The notes below the pieces were generated by a model. The model saw only the letters and a list, made by a program, of their open reading frames with translations. It made no database searches and was not told where the DNA came from. The position numbers and the translations under genes were made by a program. A stretch of 64,000 nucleotides of DNA from Oscillospiraceae bacterium (GTDB lineage Bacteria; Bacillota; Clostridia; Oscillospirales; Oscillospiraceae): positions 118,580-182,579 of the forward strand of contig CAJTFK010000006.1 of the NCBI GenBank assembly GCA_910575505.1, read 5' to 3'. Positions within the stretch are counted from its first letter, which is position 1. Each line of letters starts with the position of its first letter. Below are positions 26,519-34,752 of the stretch, piece by piece.

Positions 26519-26848
26519 TTACGGAATTTCCTCCGGCAGGGGCTTCCGGGCATATTGCACCAGGTCCTCCCGAACGGCTCCCAATTTCTTATAGGCCGCC
26601 CGGCCCTCAGCCAGGGTCATCCCCCGGTTCTCGTCGCTGGGCTGGTCCTCACCGGGGACGAACACATCGTTTTCCCAGAAGCACACCGGACAGATGAAGG
26701 CCACGGCCTCCTCCTTCGGGACCGGAAACGTCTGACAGCCGCAGCAGGGGCAGGGAAATCTTCCTGGCACAGGCGGCTGCTCCGCCGGGGCCGGCGGGAT
26801 TTGACCCGGCGCGGAGGCCTGTTCATTGACCGTCGCAGGATAGATCAT
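26519..26848 (-). CDS. CPCC-type cysteine-rich protein
   Basis: 109 residues. A Pro/Ala-rich N-terminus precedes the zinc-binding core CPCCGCQTF...ICPVCFWEND, then SDENRGMTLAEGRAAYKKLG, which matches the CPCC cysteine-rich family (PF14206). The function is unknown. ATG 26848 (GAGGG 8-9 bases upstream) is preferred over GTG 26863. Its start lies directly after the ogt stop, so they are co-transcribed. Confidence 0.8.
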   Translation of the reverse strand: MIYPATVNEQASAPGQIPPAPAEQPPVPGRFPCPCCGCQTFPVPKEEAVAFICPVCFWENDVFVPGEDQPSDENRGMTLAEGRAAYKKLGAVREDLVQYARKPLPEEIP

Positions 26849-26859
26849 CCGTTTCGCCC

Positions 26860-27390
26860 TCACAGCGCTGTCCCTTTTTTCGGCGGATGGAGCCGGGACA
26901 GGTCCGCGCCTTCCAGCTCCAGCAGGAAGCGCTTTTTCTCCACGCCGCCGGCGTAGCCCGTCAGACTGCCGTTGGTCCCCACAACCCGGTGGCAGGGAAT
27001 GAGGATGGAGATGGGATTATGTCCCACCGCGCCGCCGACGGCCTGGGGAGAGGCGGGGACTCCGGCGGCTTTCAGCTTTTCCGCCAGCGCGCCGTAGGTG
27101 GACGTTTTTCCACAGGGGATTTCCGGCAGCAGCTTCCACACCGCCTGCCGGAACGCGCTCCCCTGAGGCGACAGAGGCGGAAGGGGAGGGAGAGGCTTTT
27201 TCGCGAAATAAGCCTCCAGCCAGACCGCTGTCTGATGGAACACCGGCAGGTCCGGACGTTCCTCCGTCTCAGCTTCCAGACCGGCGGCAAAATATTTCTG
27301 GCCCTCCAGCCACACTCCGGTGACCGCTTCCCCGCTGGAGGCCAGGGTCAGAGAACCCAGGGGGGAGGCCAGTTTCGTGAGATAAGTCAT
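26860..27390 (-). CDS. ogt: Methylated-DNA-[protein]-cysteine S-methyltransferase
   Basis: 176 residues. It repairs O6-alkylguanine by moving the alkyl group to its own cysteine. The active-site motif IPCHRVVGTNGSLTGYAGG (about residue 133) and the HTH region GKTSTYGALAEKL are clear. Promoter at 27423-27451. Confidence 0.93.
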   Translation of the reverse strand: MTYLTKLASPLGSLTLASSGEAVTGVWLEGQKYFAAGLEAETEERPDLPVFHQTAVWLEAYFAKKPLPPLPPLSPQGSAFRQAVWKLLPEIPCGKTSTYGALAEKLKAAGVPASPQAVGGAVGHNPISILIPCHRVVGTNGSLTGYAGGVEKKRFLLELEGADLSRLHPPKKGTAL

Positions 27391-27422
27391 AGGCGACGCC
27401 TTCCTCTCATAGTGATGCTTTT

Positions 27423-27451
27423 ATGATACCAGAACAAACGTATGATTTCAA
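27423..27451 (-). promoter_or_regulatory. Sigma-A promoter for ogt
   Basis: On the minus strand: TTGAAA (27451-27446), 17-nt spacer, TATCAT (27428-27423), 33 bases before the start codon. Confidence 0.65.
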
Positions 27452-27499
27452 CCCCTGTCTGCGGGCGGAGTATCCATCCGCGCATTTTAAAACGGAGAT

Positions 27500-27560
27500 A
27501 CCCTGTAGGGGAAGGGCTCTGTCCCCTACAAAAAATCTGCGGAAGGGACACTCCCTCTGC
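27500..27560 (-). repeat. Dispersed non-coding repeat, copy 2
   Basis: CTGTCCCCTACAAAAAATCT and GGAAGGGACACTCCC correspond to CTGTCCCCTGCCGCATAAAA and GAATGGGACGCTGCC in the 57.7-57.8 kb copy, same orientation as that copy. A self-pairing TGTAGGGG/CCCCTACA stem sits at its left end. Confidence 0.55.
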
Positions 27561-27605
27561 GGGGGCGCGGTCTGCCCTTCCTGATTCGCGGCGGTGATTA
27601 GCCCC

Positions 27606-27634
27606 TTGTCAAACGGACCGGCTCATGTTAGGAT
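27606..27634 (+). promoter_or_regulatory. Promoter before the interrupted membrane gene
   Basis: TTGTCA (27606-27611), 17-nt spacer, TAGGAT (27629-27634), 41 bases before the GTG start. Confidence 0.5.
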
Positions 27635-27675
27635 ACAGATAGTACCTGCCGGCGGCGGAGAGGGAAGGGAGTCCG

Positions 27676-28050
27676 GTGTTTGACACGATTCTTTTTTTGA
27701 TGTTCGGGACCTTGCTGTACTGGGGCGTCTGCCAGATATTCACTGTGTACGAGCCCAGGACCCTCAGCCATAAGCTGTTTTTCACCGTCAAAAGCAGGCT
27801 CCTCTGGCTGCTGCTGGCGGGACGGTACCGGGGAAGGCGCAGGATGCCGGAGGAGAGCCGGTACAAGCTCAGCGGAGCGGGGATCGCCACTTACATCGCC
27901 CTGCTGCCGGTGCTGCTGGCGTGGTACTGACTGGTGCTGGAGCGCGTCCCGCCTTGGATGCCCTCCGGAATCTGCTGGGCCGTCTATTTTTTCGCCGTCG
28001 TTTTTCTCAACATCTTCGACGAGCTTCTTGGAAGCTGCATCAACCGATGA
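27676..28050 (+). pseudogene. Small membrane protein gene interrupted by an in-frame TGA
   Basis: GTG start at 27676. The first 84 codons encode FDTILFLMFGTLLYWGVCQI and a second helix ending LLPVLLAWY. A TGA stands at 27928-27930. The same frame continues without further stops to TGA 28048-28050 (LVLERVPPWMPSG, then hydrophobic CWAVYFFAVVFLNIF). One base change (TGG to TGA) would explain it: the intact product would be 124 residues with helices on both sides. No family recognised. Readthrough is possible but unsupported. Confidence 0.6.
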
Positions 28051-28072
28051 TTTTTAAAAGGGGGGACCTTCC

Positions 28073-28843
28073 ATGTTGCTGGCCATTGACGTAGGCAACT
28101 CAAACACCTCCGTGGGGCTGTTTGACAAGGACAGAAACCTGCGTTTTCTGGCGTCCCTGGACACGGACAGCCGAAAGACCGCCGACCAGATCAGCATTGA
28201 CCTGATGAATCTCTTTACCCTGTATCATTTCAGCTATAAGGACGTCACCGGGGCCATTCTGTGCAGCGTGGTCCCGCCGCTGAATTTCATGATGGAGAAG
28301 GCCCTGACACGCCTGCTGGGCAGGCCCCCCATGGTGGTGGGACCCGGCGTGAAAACCGGACTGAACATCCGTTTGACGGTACAGACGCAGGTGGGGGCTG
28401 ATATCGTGGCGGACGCGGTGGCGGCTCTGGAGAAGTTCACGCCGCCTATTATTACCATAGACATGGGCACGGCCACTACCATCGGCGTCATCTCCGAGGG
28501 CCGGACCTATGAGGGGGGACTCCTCCTGCCGGGGGTCAACGTCTCCCTGGAGGCGCTGAGCCGCCGGGCGGCCCAGCTGCCGGACATCTCCCTCCAGCAC
28601 CCCAAGTCCCTGATTGGTAAGAATACCGAGGACTGCATGCGTTCCGGCATCGTCTACGGCACCGCCGGAATGCTGGACGGCATCATCGACCGCATCCGGG
28701 AGGAATTTCCGGGCCGTGAGGTCAGCGTGGTGGCCACGGGAGGAAACGCCCCGGTGATTGTGCGCTACTGCCGGAACCGGGTCACCTATGATAAGTTCCT
28801 GCTGATGGACGGACTCTGGACCATCTACCAGAAGAACCGCTGA
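28073..28843 (+). CDS. coaX: Type III pantothenate kinase
   Basis: 256 residues of the ASKHA fold, first step of coenzyme A synthesis. MLLAIDVGNSNTSVGLFD (phosphate 1), GADIVADAVAA, TIDMGTATT (about 128) and the pantothenate-site region GGLLLPGVNVSLEAL are present. GGGGGGACCTTCC precedes the ATG. Confidence 0.95.
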   Translation: MLLAIDVGNSNTSVGLFDKDRNLRFLASLDTDSRKTADQISIDLMNLFTLYHFSYKDVTGAILCSVVPPLNFMMEKALTRLLGRPPMVVGPGVKTGLNIRLTVQTQVGADIVADAVAALEKFTPPIITIDMGTATTIGVISEGRTYEGGLLLPGVNVSLEALSRRAAQLPDISLQHPKSLIGKNTEDCMRSGIVYGTAGMLDGIIDRIREEFPGREVSVVATGGNAPVIVRYCRNRVTYDKFLLMDGLWTIYQKNR

Positions 28844-28901
28844 GGGAAGAGACCCCAACAAGCGCCTAATCCCTCCGGATCCGGTGAAAAATCAGAGAGA
28901 A

Positions 28902-28931
28902 GCGCCTGCCGGAAAACCGGCGGGCGTTTTT
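28902..28931 (+). terminator. Terminator after coaX
   Basis: GCGCCTGCCGG (28902-28912), AAAA loop, CCGGCGGGCG (28917-28926), then TTTTT. Confidence 0.85.
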
Positions 28932-28978
28932 AAATCTCACAAAGAAACCAAAAAATTTCAAAAAAATTGGATTGACCG

Positions 28979-29005
28979 GGAACGCCGGACCGCCGTTGCT
29001 GTCTA
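28979..29005 (+). promoter_or_regulatory. Possible ECF-type autoregulated promoter
   Basis: GGAAC (28979-28983), 17 bases, GTCTA (29001-29005), 42 bases ahead of the ECF sigma start. The two words resemble the GGAAC/GTC pattern of many ECF promoters. There is no good sigma-A pair here. Weak evidence from a single site. Confidence 0.35.
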
Positions 29006-29046
29006 TACCAGTGTGGGCCCACAACACGGAGAAAGGAGAGAGGCAG

Positions 29047-29601
29047 ATGGAAGATCAATCCATTGTAGACTTGTACTGGCGGCGGGACCCGGAGTCCATC
29101 CGGCGGACCGATGAGAAATATGGGAATTACTGCCGGACCATCGTCCGAAACATTCTGCCGGATGGCCGGGACCAGGAGGAATGCATCAACGACACCTGGA
29201 TGAAGGCCTGGAACGCCATGCCGGATCAAAGACCCAGCCTGCTGGCACCCTTCCTGGGGAAGATTGCCCGGAATCTGGCCTTCAACCGCTGGCGGGCAGG
29301 CCACGCGGAGAAACGGGGCGGGGGAGAGCTGCCCCTGATTCTGGAGGAGCTGGCAGAGTGCGTCTCGCCCGACGACACATCCCGGACCGTAGAGACGGCA
29401 GAGCTGGAGGAGGCGGTGAACCGCTTTCTCCGGGCTCTGCCGGAGCGGGACTGCAATGTGTTTCTGCGGCGCTTCTGGTTTTCGGAGCCTGCGGCGAACA
29501 TCGCCCGGCGCTATGGAATGAAGGAGGCCACGGTGCGGACCAGCCTGTTCCGCAGCCGGGCGAAGCTGCGGAATTTTTTGGAAAAGGAGGATCTGTTATG
29601 A
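29047..29601 (+). CDS. ECF RNA polymerase sigma factor
   Basis: 184 residues. Region 2 spans about residues 20-90 (NYCRTIVRNILPDGRDQEEC.NDTW) and region 4 about 125-180 (LPERDCNVFLRRFWFSEPAANIARRYGMKEATVRTSLFRSRAKL). ATG 29047 follows AGGAGAGAGGCAG. It overlaps the next gene (ATGA), a membrane protein that is probably its anti-sigma factor. Confidence 0.93.
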   Translation: MEDQSIVDLYWRRDPESIRRTDEKYGNYCRTIVRNILPDGRDQEECINDTWMKAWNAMPDQRPSLLAPFLGKIARNLAFNRWRAGHAEKRGGGELPLILEELAECVSPDDTSRTVETAELEEAVNRFLRALPERDCNVFLRRFWFSEPAANIARRYGMKEATVRTSLFRSRAKLRNFLEKEDLL

Positions 29602-30656
29602 ACAAGCAGGAACGGCTGTTCCTTGCCATCGGCGGAGCGGACCCGGAGCTGGTGGCCCGCAGTGAACAAAGAAGGCGGAACCACTGGCTCAGGTACGCTC
29701 CGGCCATCGCAGCCTGCCTGCTGATGGTGCTGACGGTATTCCAGATCAAACCGCTTTGGGCGGCACCCCCCGACGTCGTTTCTCCAGGAACACCGGGGCC
29801 CGGCCTATGGAATCCGCCAGAGGATGAGGAGCCGGGCGGGCAGGAGCTCATTCTGCCGGAGGGGGGCAGCGAAATCGGGACCCTGCGGCTGCTGAGCTGG
29901 GCGCCTCAGTCTCAGAAGGAGGCGGTGGATTTCCTGATTTATGTCAACGAAGAGCAGTTTTCTATCTGTGAAGAAAATGGACTTTACAGTATCAGAAGCA
30001 TCAGCCCTCTGCCGGAAAACTTCCCGGTCTGTGGCCTGGATATCCGCCATCTTCCCGGAACAGCGCCCCAGGAGGCCAGGGAGTCGGCGGAGGCGGCTTT
30101 GGAGTATTCGGACATGACTCACGAGGAGCTCTCCGCCGCCCTGCCGGGCAGCCTCTATCTGCGGTCCGGCGGGGGGACGGACTGGGACTCGGAGCAGGCG
30201 GAGCTCTGGTTTGTGGAGGACGGACAGGGGGGGACCTTCGTCCTCATGGCCCGGTATTTTCTGGAGGCTGAGGAGGGATTGGGACAGCGCTTCCGGGACA
30301 TGGTTTCCAGCTTCCGGGTGGTCTCTCTGAACGAGACCGTGCCCGAGTGGATGCGCTCTCTTTATGAGACAACAGAACGCCTGTTCCCGGCGCTGCTGTC
30401 CGGCGACCTCTCCGGCGTCTCCGATTTGCTGGCGGAGGATGCCGATGCGGACGCTTACGGGGAAAATGTCTGGGAGAACATCAGCATAGCTTCCGTGGAC
30501 TACGCGCCGGATGACGACCGGGACCCCCATTCCGCGATTGTGTCCGTCAAGCACCGGCTGAATCTGGAGGACGGGGAAAGCTTCAGCTATCTGACCATGG
30601 AGCTGGTCCGTCAGGACGGACAGTGGCGGCTCTCCTGGTCCGGCATCGAGAAATAA
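29598..30656 (+). CDS. Putative anti-sigma factor, membrane anchored
   Basis: 352 residues. A short cytoplasmic N-terminus with basic RRRNHW is followed by one helix (APAIAACLLMVLTVFQI, about 38-54) and a large extracellular domain. Translational coupling to the ECF sigma gene and the one-pass layout suggest a membrane anti-sigma sensor. No zinc-binding HxxxCxxC motif is visible, so the mechanism would be of another type. The outer domain is unrecognised. Confidence 0.65.
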   Translation: MNKQERLFLAIGGADPELVARSEQRRRNHWLRYAPAIAACLLMVLTVFQIKPLWAAPPDVVSPGTPGPGLWNPPEDEEPGGQELILPEGGSEIGTLRLLSWAPQSQKEAVDFLIYVNEEQFSICEENGLYSIRSISPLPENFPVCGLDIRHLPGTAPQEARESAEAALEYSDMTHEELSAALPGSLYLRSGGGTDWDSEQAELWFVEDGQGGTFVLMARYFLEAEEGLGQRFRDMVSSFRVVSLNETVPEWMRSLYETTERLFPALLSGDLSGVSDLLAEDADADAYGENVWENISIASVDYAPDDDRDPHSAIVSVKHRLNLEDGESFSYLTMELVRQDGQWRLSWSGIEK

Positions 30657-30661
30657 AGGAG

Positions 30662-30700
30662 ACCGTGCCCCGTTCTACAGAGCGGGGCACGGTTTCAGTT
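30662..30700. terminator. Bidirectional terminator
   Basis: ACCGTGCCCCG (30662-30672) and CGGGGCACGGT (30683-30693) form a perfect 11-bp stem between two converging genes. T-rich stretches flank it on both strands. Confidence 0.75.
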
Positions 30701-31131
30701 CAGATGTTCATCTCAATGCCCCGGTCCCGGAACGGGGCCAGAACATCGGGGGTGCACATGGAGCTCCAGAAAACCGAATACAGATTTTTCAGCCGTTCCC
30801 ATCCCTGCACACTGGTGACGTCGAAAATGTCCTCCTCGCCGTCCCAGTCCGGCTTCAGCAGAAAATAGATACAATTTCCGCCGTCAAACTCCAGCTCCAA
30901 AACCTTGTCCAGGTCTTCCTCCGTGAGGCGCAGTTTCTGAAAGAAGTCCAGTGCCTCCGGAATGGGTTCTGTCCGGAAGGCAAAGGGGTCTGCCGGGTCT
31001 ACATACTGCCGTTTCATCTCTGCCAGCTCCGATTCAAAGCTGGGACTTTTATCTAAAATGCTGTCAATGACCACCAGCTTGAAATTAAAGTCCGCAAACA
31101 TGCCGCTTTCGTCTGTAAAATGGGACATCAC
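30700..31131 (-). CDS. DUF6892-like protein
   Basis: 143 residues. FNFKLVVIDSILDKSP near the N-terminus, then EPIPEALDFFQKL, ELEFDGGNCIYFLLKPDWDG and a PDVLAPFRDRGIEMNI end. The pattern matches DUF6892 proteins as I remember them. The function is unknown; such solitary small acidic proteins are often orphan immunity-type genes. GGGAGAGGACTGTG precedes the start. Confidence 0.6.
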   Translation of the reverse strand: MMSHFTDESGMFADFNFKLVVIDSILDKSPSFESELAEMKRQYVDPADPFAFRTEPIPEALDFFQKLRLTEEDLDKVLELEFDGGNCIYFLLKPDWDGEEDIFDVTSVQGWERLKNLYSVFWSSMCTPDVLAPFRDRGIEMNI

Positions 31132-31149
31132 AGTCCTCTCCCTTCATGG

Positions 31150-31186
31150 GAATGCCGGACAAACACGATCGGTCTGTCCGGCATTC
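31150..31186 (-). terminator. Inverted repeat after the phosphofructokinase gene
   Basis: GAATGCCGGACA (31150-31161) pairs perfectly with TGTCCGGCATTC (31175-31186), 14 bases beyond the stop on the minus strand. No T-tract, so termination is plausible rather than clear. Confidence 0.5.
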
Positions 31187-31199
31187 CGTCCAAAGTACT

Positions 31200-32438
31200 T
31201 TATTTCGCCAGAACCTTTTTGAGCCTGGCAAAGCGGGGCAGGGAATCCTGCTTGGGCAGCTTGGGTTCGCCCTGAATCAGGGGCAGGGCATAGTCCACAA
31301 AGTCCCGGGTCACGTTGTCGTGGCTGGGGGTGATCCACTCCAGAGGCACCTTCTTCTCGGTGTTGGCCACGTCGGTCAGACCCAGCAGTCTGGTTTTGCA
31401 GACATATTTCCCGTCCTCATAGGTCCGCTCGAAGCCCACCATCTTGTCGGTGATGCCCGCCACGGCGTTTTCCACGGCGGCCTTGCCGGACATATAGGAC
31501 TCCTCGATGTCGGTCTCAGAGGCCAGATGGGCGCCGCAGCGCTGGAGCAGGCTCAGCTCGATGCCCCGGACCTTGGCTCCGGTCTTCTGCTTGCAGGCCT
31601 CGGCCAGCAGAGCGGCCAAGCCGCCCAACTGGGCGTGACCGAAGCCGTCGGTGGCGGAGGTCTTCGCCTCGGAGACAAAGGAGCCGTCGGCATAGTGGAT
31701 GCCCTCGGAGACGGCCACCATGCAGTTGCCCTTTTCCTTATAGATGCGGTCCACCTCGTTCAGGAACTGGTCCATGTCGAAGTCCACTTCGGGGAGGTAT
31801 ACCAGGTCGGGGCCCGCGCCGTAAGCGGAGGCCAGGGAGGCGGCGCCGGCCAGCCAGCCGGCGTGGCGGCCCATGATCTCGATGATGCAGACCATGCCGG
31901 TGTCATAGACCCGGGCGTCCTGATAGACCTCCATGCAGCTGGTGGCAATATACTTGGCGGCGGAGGCGAAGCCGGGGCAGTGGTCGGTTCCGAAAAGGTC
32001 GTTGTCGATGGTCTTGGGTACGCCCATCACCCGGCACTCATAGCCCACCTTCTGCATATACTTGGAAATCTTGTTGCAGGTGTCCATGGAGTCGTTTCCG
32101 CCGTTATAGAAGAAATAACGGACATCGTATTTCTTGAAGATTTCCAGGATGCGCTTGTAGTCGGTATCGTCCACATCGGGGTCCTTCATTTTGTAGCGGC
32201 AGGAGCCCAGGGCGGAAGAGGGGGTGTACTTCAGCAGCTCCAGCTCGGCGGGGTCCTCCTGGCCCATGTCAAACAACCGGTCGTTCAGCACGCCCTTGAT
32301 GCCATGCTCAGCACCCAGAACTCGGGTGATATTGGGATTCTTCAGGGCGGTATCAATGACACCGTATACACTGGCATTGATGACAGAGGTGGGGCCGCCG
32401 GACTGGCCCACAATGCACGCGCCTTTCAATTCGCTCAT
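31200..32438 (-). CDS. pfp: 6-phosphofructokinase, probably pyrophosphate-dependent
   Basis: 412 residues phosphorylating fructose 6-phosphate in glycolysis. The donor-site motifs are GGNDSM (Asp where ATP enzymes have Gly in GGDGS) and PKTIDNDL (Lys where ATP enzymes have Gly in PGTIDND). Both point to PPi rather than ATP as donor and to a reversible reaction. GRHAGWLAG is also present. The gene diverges from fba, with its own promoter at 32499-32527. Confidence 0.85.
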   Translation of the reverse strand: MSELKGACIVGQSGGPTSVINASVYGVIDTALKNPNITRVLGAEHGIKGVLNDRLFDMGQEDPAELELLKYTPSSALGSCRYKMKDPDVDDTDYKRILEIFKKYDVRYFFYNGGNDSMDTCNKISKYMQKVGYECRVMGVPKTIDNDLFGTDHCPGFASAAKYIATSCMEVYQDARVYDTGMVCIIEIMGRHAGWLAGAASLASAYGAGPDLVYLPEVDFDMDQFLNEVDRIYKEKGNCMVAVSEGIHYADGSFVSEAKTSATDGFGHAQLGGLAALLAEACKQKTGAKVRGIELSLLQRCGAHLASETDIEESYMSGKAAVENAVAGITDKMVGFERTYEDGKYVCKTRLLGLTDVANTEKKVPLEWITPSHDNVTRDFVDYALPLIQGEPKLPKQDSLPRFARLKKVLAK

Positions 32439-32498
32439 ATGAAAAGCCTCCTTTAAATACTATGTGGCGCCTCAGTTTGGACAAACCACGGTATTTCT

Positions 32499-32527
32499 AT
32501 CATAGCATTCAAAAAAAGAATTGTAAA
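32499..32527 (-). promoter_or_regulatory. Promoter for the phosphofructokinase gene
   Basis: On the minus strand: TTTACA (32527-32522), 17-nt spacer, TATGAT (32504-32499). Confidence 0.75.
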
Positions 32528-32530
32528 TAC

Positions 32531-32558
32531 TTGCATTTTATTTTTTTTGTGATATTAT
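32531..32558 (+). promoter_or_regulatory. Promoter for fba
   Basis: TTGCAT (32531-32536), 16-nt T-rich spacer, TATTAT (32553-32558). Its -35 box lies three bases from the -35 box of the divergent phosphofructokinase promoter. Confidence 0.7.
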
Positions 32559-32583
32559 CATAGGAGAAAATCGTTTTCGTCTT

Positions 32584-32613
32584 CCTTCTGCGGCAAATCC
32601 ACGCCGCAGAAGG
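32584..32613 (+). promoter_or_regulatory. Hairpin in the fba 5' leader
   Basis: CCTTCTGCGGC (32584-32594) and GCCGCAGAAGG (32603-32613) form a perfect 11-bp stem with an 8-base loop, 37 bases before the fba start. No T-run follows, so an mRNA-stabilising or regulatory stem is more likely than a terminator. Confidence 0.6.
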
Positions 32614-32650
32614 ACCGGCGGAACAAATAAACTGTCAGGAGATGATTGTT

Positions 32651-33622
32651 ATGGCACTGGTCACTTCCACTGAGATGTTCAAAAAGGCCTATAACGGAGG
32701 CTACGCCATCGGAGCCTTCAACGTCAACAACATGGAGATTATCCAGGGCATCACCGAGGCCTGCCGCGAGGAAAAGGCGCCTGTGATCCTTCAGGTCTCC
32801 AAGGGCGCACGCGCTTATGCCAACCGCACCTATCTGGTGAAGCTGGTGGAAGCCGCTGTTATTGAGTGCCCTGAGATTCCCATTGTGCTCCACCTGGATC
32901 ACGGCGACAGCTTCGAGACCTGCAAATCCTGCATTGACGACGGTTTTACCTCTGTCATGATCGACCTCTCCTCCAAGTCCTTCGCTGAAAACATTGAGGG
33001 TACGAAGAAGGTCGTCGAGTATGCCCACGACCATGGCGTGGTGGTTGAAGCCGAGCTGGGCGCTCTGGCCGGCGTGGAGGACGACGTCAACGTCTCCGCC
33101 GAGGAATCCCACTACACCCGTCCCGAGGAAGTGGAGGAGTTCGTCTCCAAGACCGGCTGCGACTCCCTGGCCATCGCCATCGGCACCAGCCACGGCGCTT
33201 ACAAGTTCACCGCTGCACAGTGCACCCGCGACCCCGCCACCGGCGAGCTGGTTCCGCCTCCGCTGCGCTTTGACATTCTGGATGAGGTTGTCAAGCGCCT
33301 GCCCGGCTTCCCCATCGTGCTCCATGGGTCCTCTTCCGTGCCTCAGGAGTTCGTGAAGATGATCAATGCGAATGGCGGCAAGATGCCCGATGCCGTGGGT
33401 ATCCCCGAAGCGCAGCTGCGCAAGGCCGCTGAGAGCGCTGTCTGCAAAATCAACATCGACTCCGACCTGCGGCTGGCCCTGACCGGCACCGTCCGGCAGT
33501 ACTTCAATGAGCATCCCGACCATTTCGACCCCCGCCAGTATCTGAAGCCTGCCCGCGCCAACATCAAGGAGCTGGTTCGCCACAAGCTGGTGAACGTTCT
33601 GGGCTGCAACGGCAAGGCATAA
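32651..33622 (+). CDS. fba: Class II fructose-bisphosphate aldolase
   Basis: 323 residues cleaving fructose 1,6-bisphosphate. Zinc ligands lie in LHLDHGDS (about 82) and in later His motifs (GTSHGAYK, VLHGSSS). ATG 32651 (MALVTSTEMFKKAYNGGYAI) has AGGAG 9 bases upstream; ATG 32642 abuts the same site and is rejected. Codons are strongly biased to the C/G-ending set, typical of high expression. It pairs functionally with the divergent phosphofructokinase. Confidence 0.95.
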   Translation: MALVTSTEMFKKAYNGGYAIGAFNVNNMEIIQGITEACREEKAPVILQVSKGARAYANRTYLVKLVEAAVIECPEIPIVLHLDHGDSFETCKSCIDDGFTSVMIDLSSKSFAENIEGTKKVVEYAHDHGVVVEAELGALAGVEDDVNVSAEESHYTRPEEVEEFVSKTGCDSLAIAIGTSHGAYKFTAAQCTRDPATGELVPPPLRFDILDEVVKRLPGFPIVLHGSSSVPQEFVKMINANGGKMPDAVGIPEAQLRKAAESAVCKINIDSDLRLALTGTVRQYFNEHPDHFDPRQYLKPARANIKELVRHKLVNVLGCNGKA

Positions 33623-33635
33623 TCACAGGCAATCA

Positions 33636-33665
33636 AAAGGGAGCGCTTCGGCGCTCCCTTTCTCT
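33636..33665 (+). terminator. Terminator after fba
   Basis: AAAGGGAGCGC (33636-33646), TTCG tetraloop, GCGCTCCCTTT (33651-33661), then TCTCTC. Confidence 0.88.
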
Positions 33666-33767
33666 CATCTTATGCATGAAAAAAGAGAGGATAAACGGAA
33701 CGGTCTGTGTTATATTGTCAGCACACTTGAAATAGGACCATAGAATTTGAGCCGGGGAGGAAACATG

Positions 33768-34613
33768 ATGGATTGGCTGAACAACTGGAACGCGGCGCTG
33801 GATGATCTGGAGCTGCATCTTGACGGAGAAATTGATCTGGAAAAAACAGGGCGGATTGCAGGCTGCACGGCCTACCATTTTCAGCGAATGTTTTCCTACC
33901 TGGCAGGTGTGCCTCTGAGCGAGTATGTCCGGCGGCGGCGAATGACCCGGGCGGCGGCAGATCTTCAAAAAGGGGATAAGGTGCTGGATGTGGCGCTTCG
34001 GTATGGCTATGAGTCGCCCACCGCCTTTAACAGAGCCTTTCGCGCCGTCCATGGCATCGCGCCCTCTGCCGCAAAACAGGAGTGTGTAAGGCTAAAAGCC
34101 TTTCCAAGGATACGCTTTAAATTGGTTCTGAAAGGAGATACTGAGATGGAATATCAGATTGTGAAAAAGGAGGCGTTCCGCATCGTGGGTTTTCGGACCC
34201 GCATCCCCAAAGACCAGGATGAGAGCTTTCGGGTGGTCCCTGAGTTCTGGGCGGAGACGGGTCCCCGGCTGGGGGAACTGATTCCCCTGATGAGCCCTGA
34301 TATGGAAGGGGTGTTAGGCGTTTGTACTTGTCACCTGGAGGAAAACTTTTACTATATCGCCGTGGCCTCCTCCGAGCCTGTTCCGGCGGGACTGTGCGAG
34401 TGGACCGTGCCAGCCGCCACATGGGCGGTATTCTCCGGCTGCGGCAGACTGCCCATGGACATTCAAAATCTGCAAAAACGGATTGTGACAGAGTGGCTGC
34501 CCGATTCCGGATATGAGTGGGCACAGGCTCCCGACATTGAAATCTATCTGGACCCGCCGGGGGTGGAGAACGGACGCTTTCAGGTCTGGCTTCCCATTGT
34601 CAAAAACCAATAA
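33768..34613 (+). CDS. AraC-family regulator with GyrI-like effector domain
   Basis: 281 residues. The N-terminal double HTH (about 10-110, with IAGCTAYHFQRMFSYLAGV and VALRYGYESPTAFNRAFRAV) binds DNA. The C-terminal half (about 128-280) resembles the GyrI/integron-type effector-binding fold that senses small lipophilic molecules. This is the Rob/SoxS-like plus effector architecture of stress and drug regulators. ATG 33768 is 7 bases after GGGGAGG; ATG 33765 is possible. Confidence 0.85.
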   Translation: MDWLNNWNAALDDLELHLDGEIDLEKTGRIAGCTAYHFQRMFSYLAGVPLSEYVRRRRMTRAAADLQKGDKVLDVALRYGYESPTAFNRAFRAVHGIAPSAAKQECVRLKAFPRIRFKLVLKGDTEMEYQIVKKEAFRIVGFRTRIPKDQDESFRVVPEFWAETGPRLGELIPLMSPDMEGVLGVCTCHLEENFYYIAVASSEPVPAGLCEWTVPAATWAVFSGCGRLPMDIQNLQKRIVTEWLPDSGYEWAQAPDIEIYLDPPGVENGRFQVWLPIVKNQ

Positions 34614-34752
34614 AGAGAATGCCGGCCAATCCGCAGCTTTGCGAATGTATTCCGGCGGGGCGTTCCGGCAGGGCCTGTGAGACTTGACGGCGGGAAATAA
34701 GACGCACCCTTTTGTCGGCGCCGCATAAGCTGGACGGAGAGGGGGAGAGGCC

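Noticed and set aside
26251..26553. 100-codon minus-strand frame with PSPEESA repeats
   Set aside because: The repeats only mirror the 40-41 bp DNA repeats, whose lengths are not codon multiples; the frame overlaps a terminator.
27928..27930. Selenocysteine codon
   Set aside because: No conserved redox context or convincing SECIS stem, and Trp fits the position; a nonsense change is simpler.
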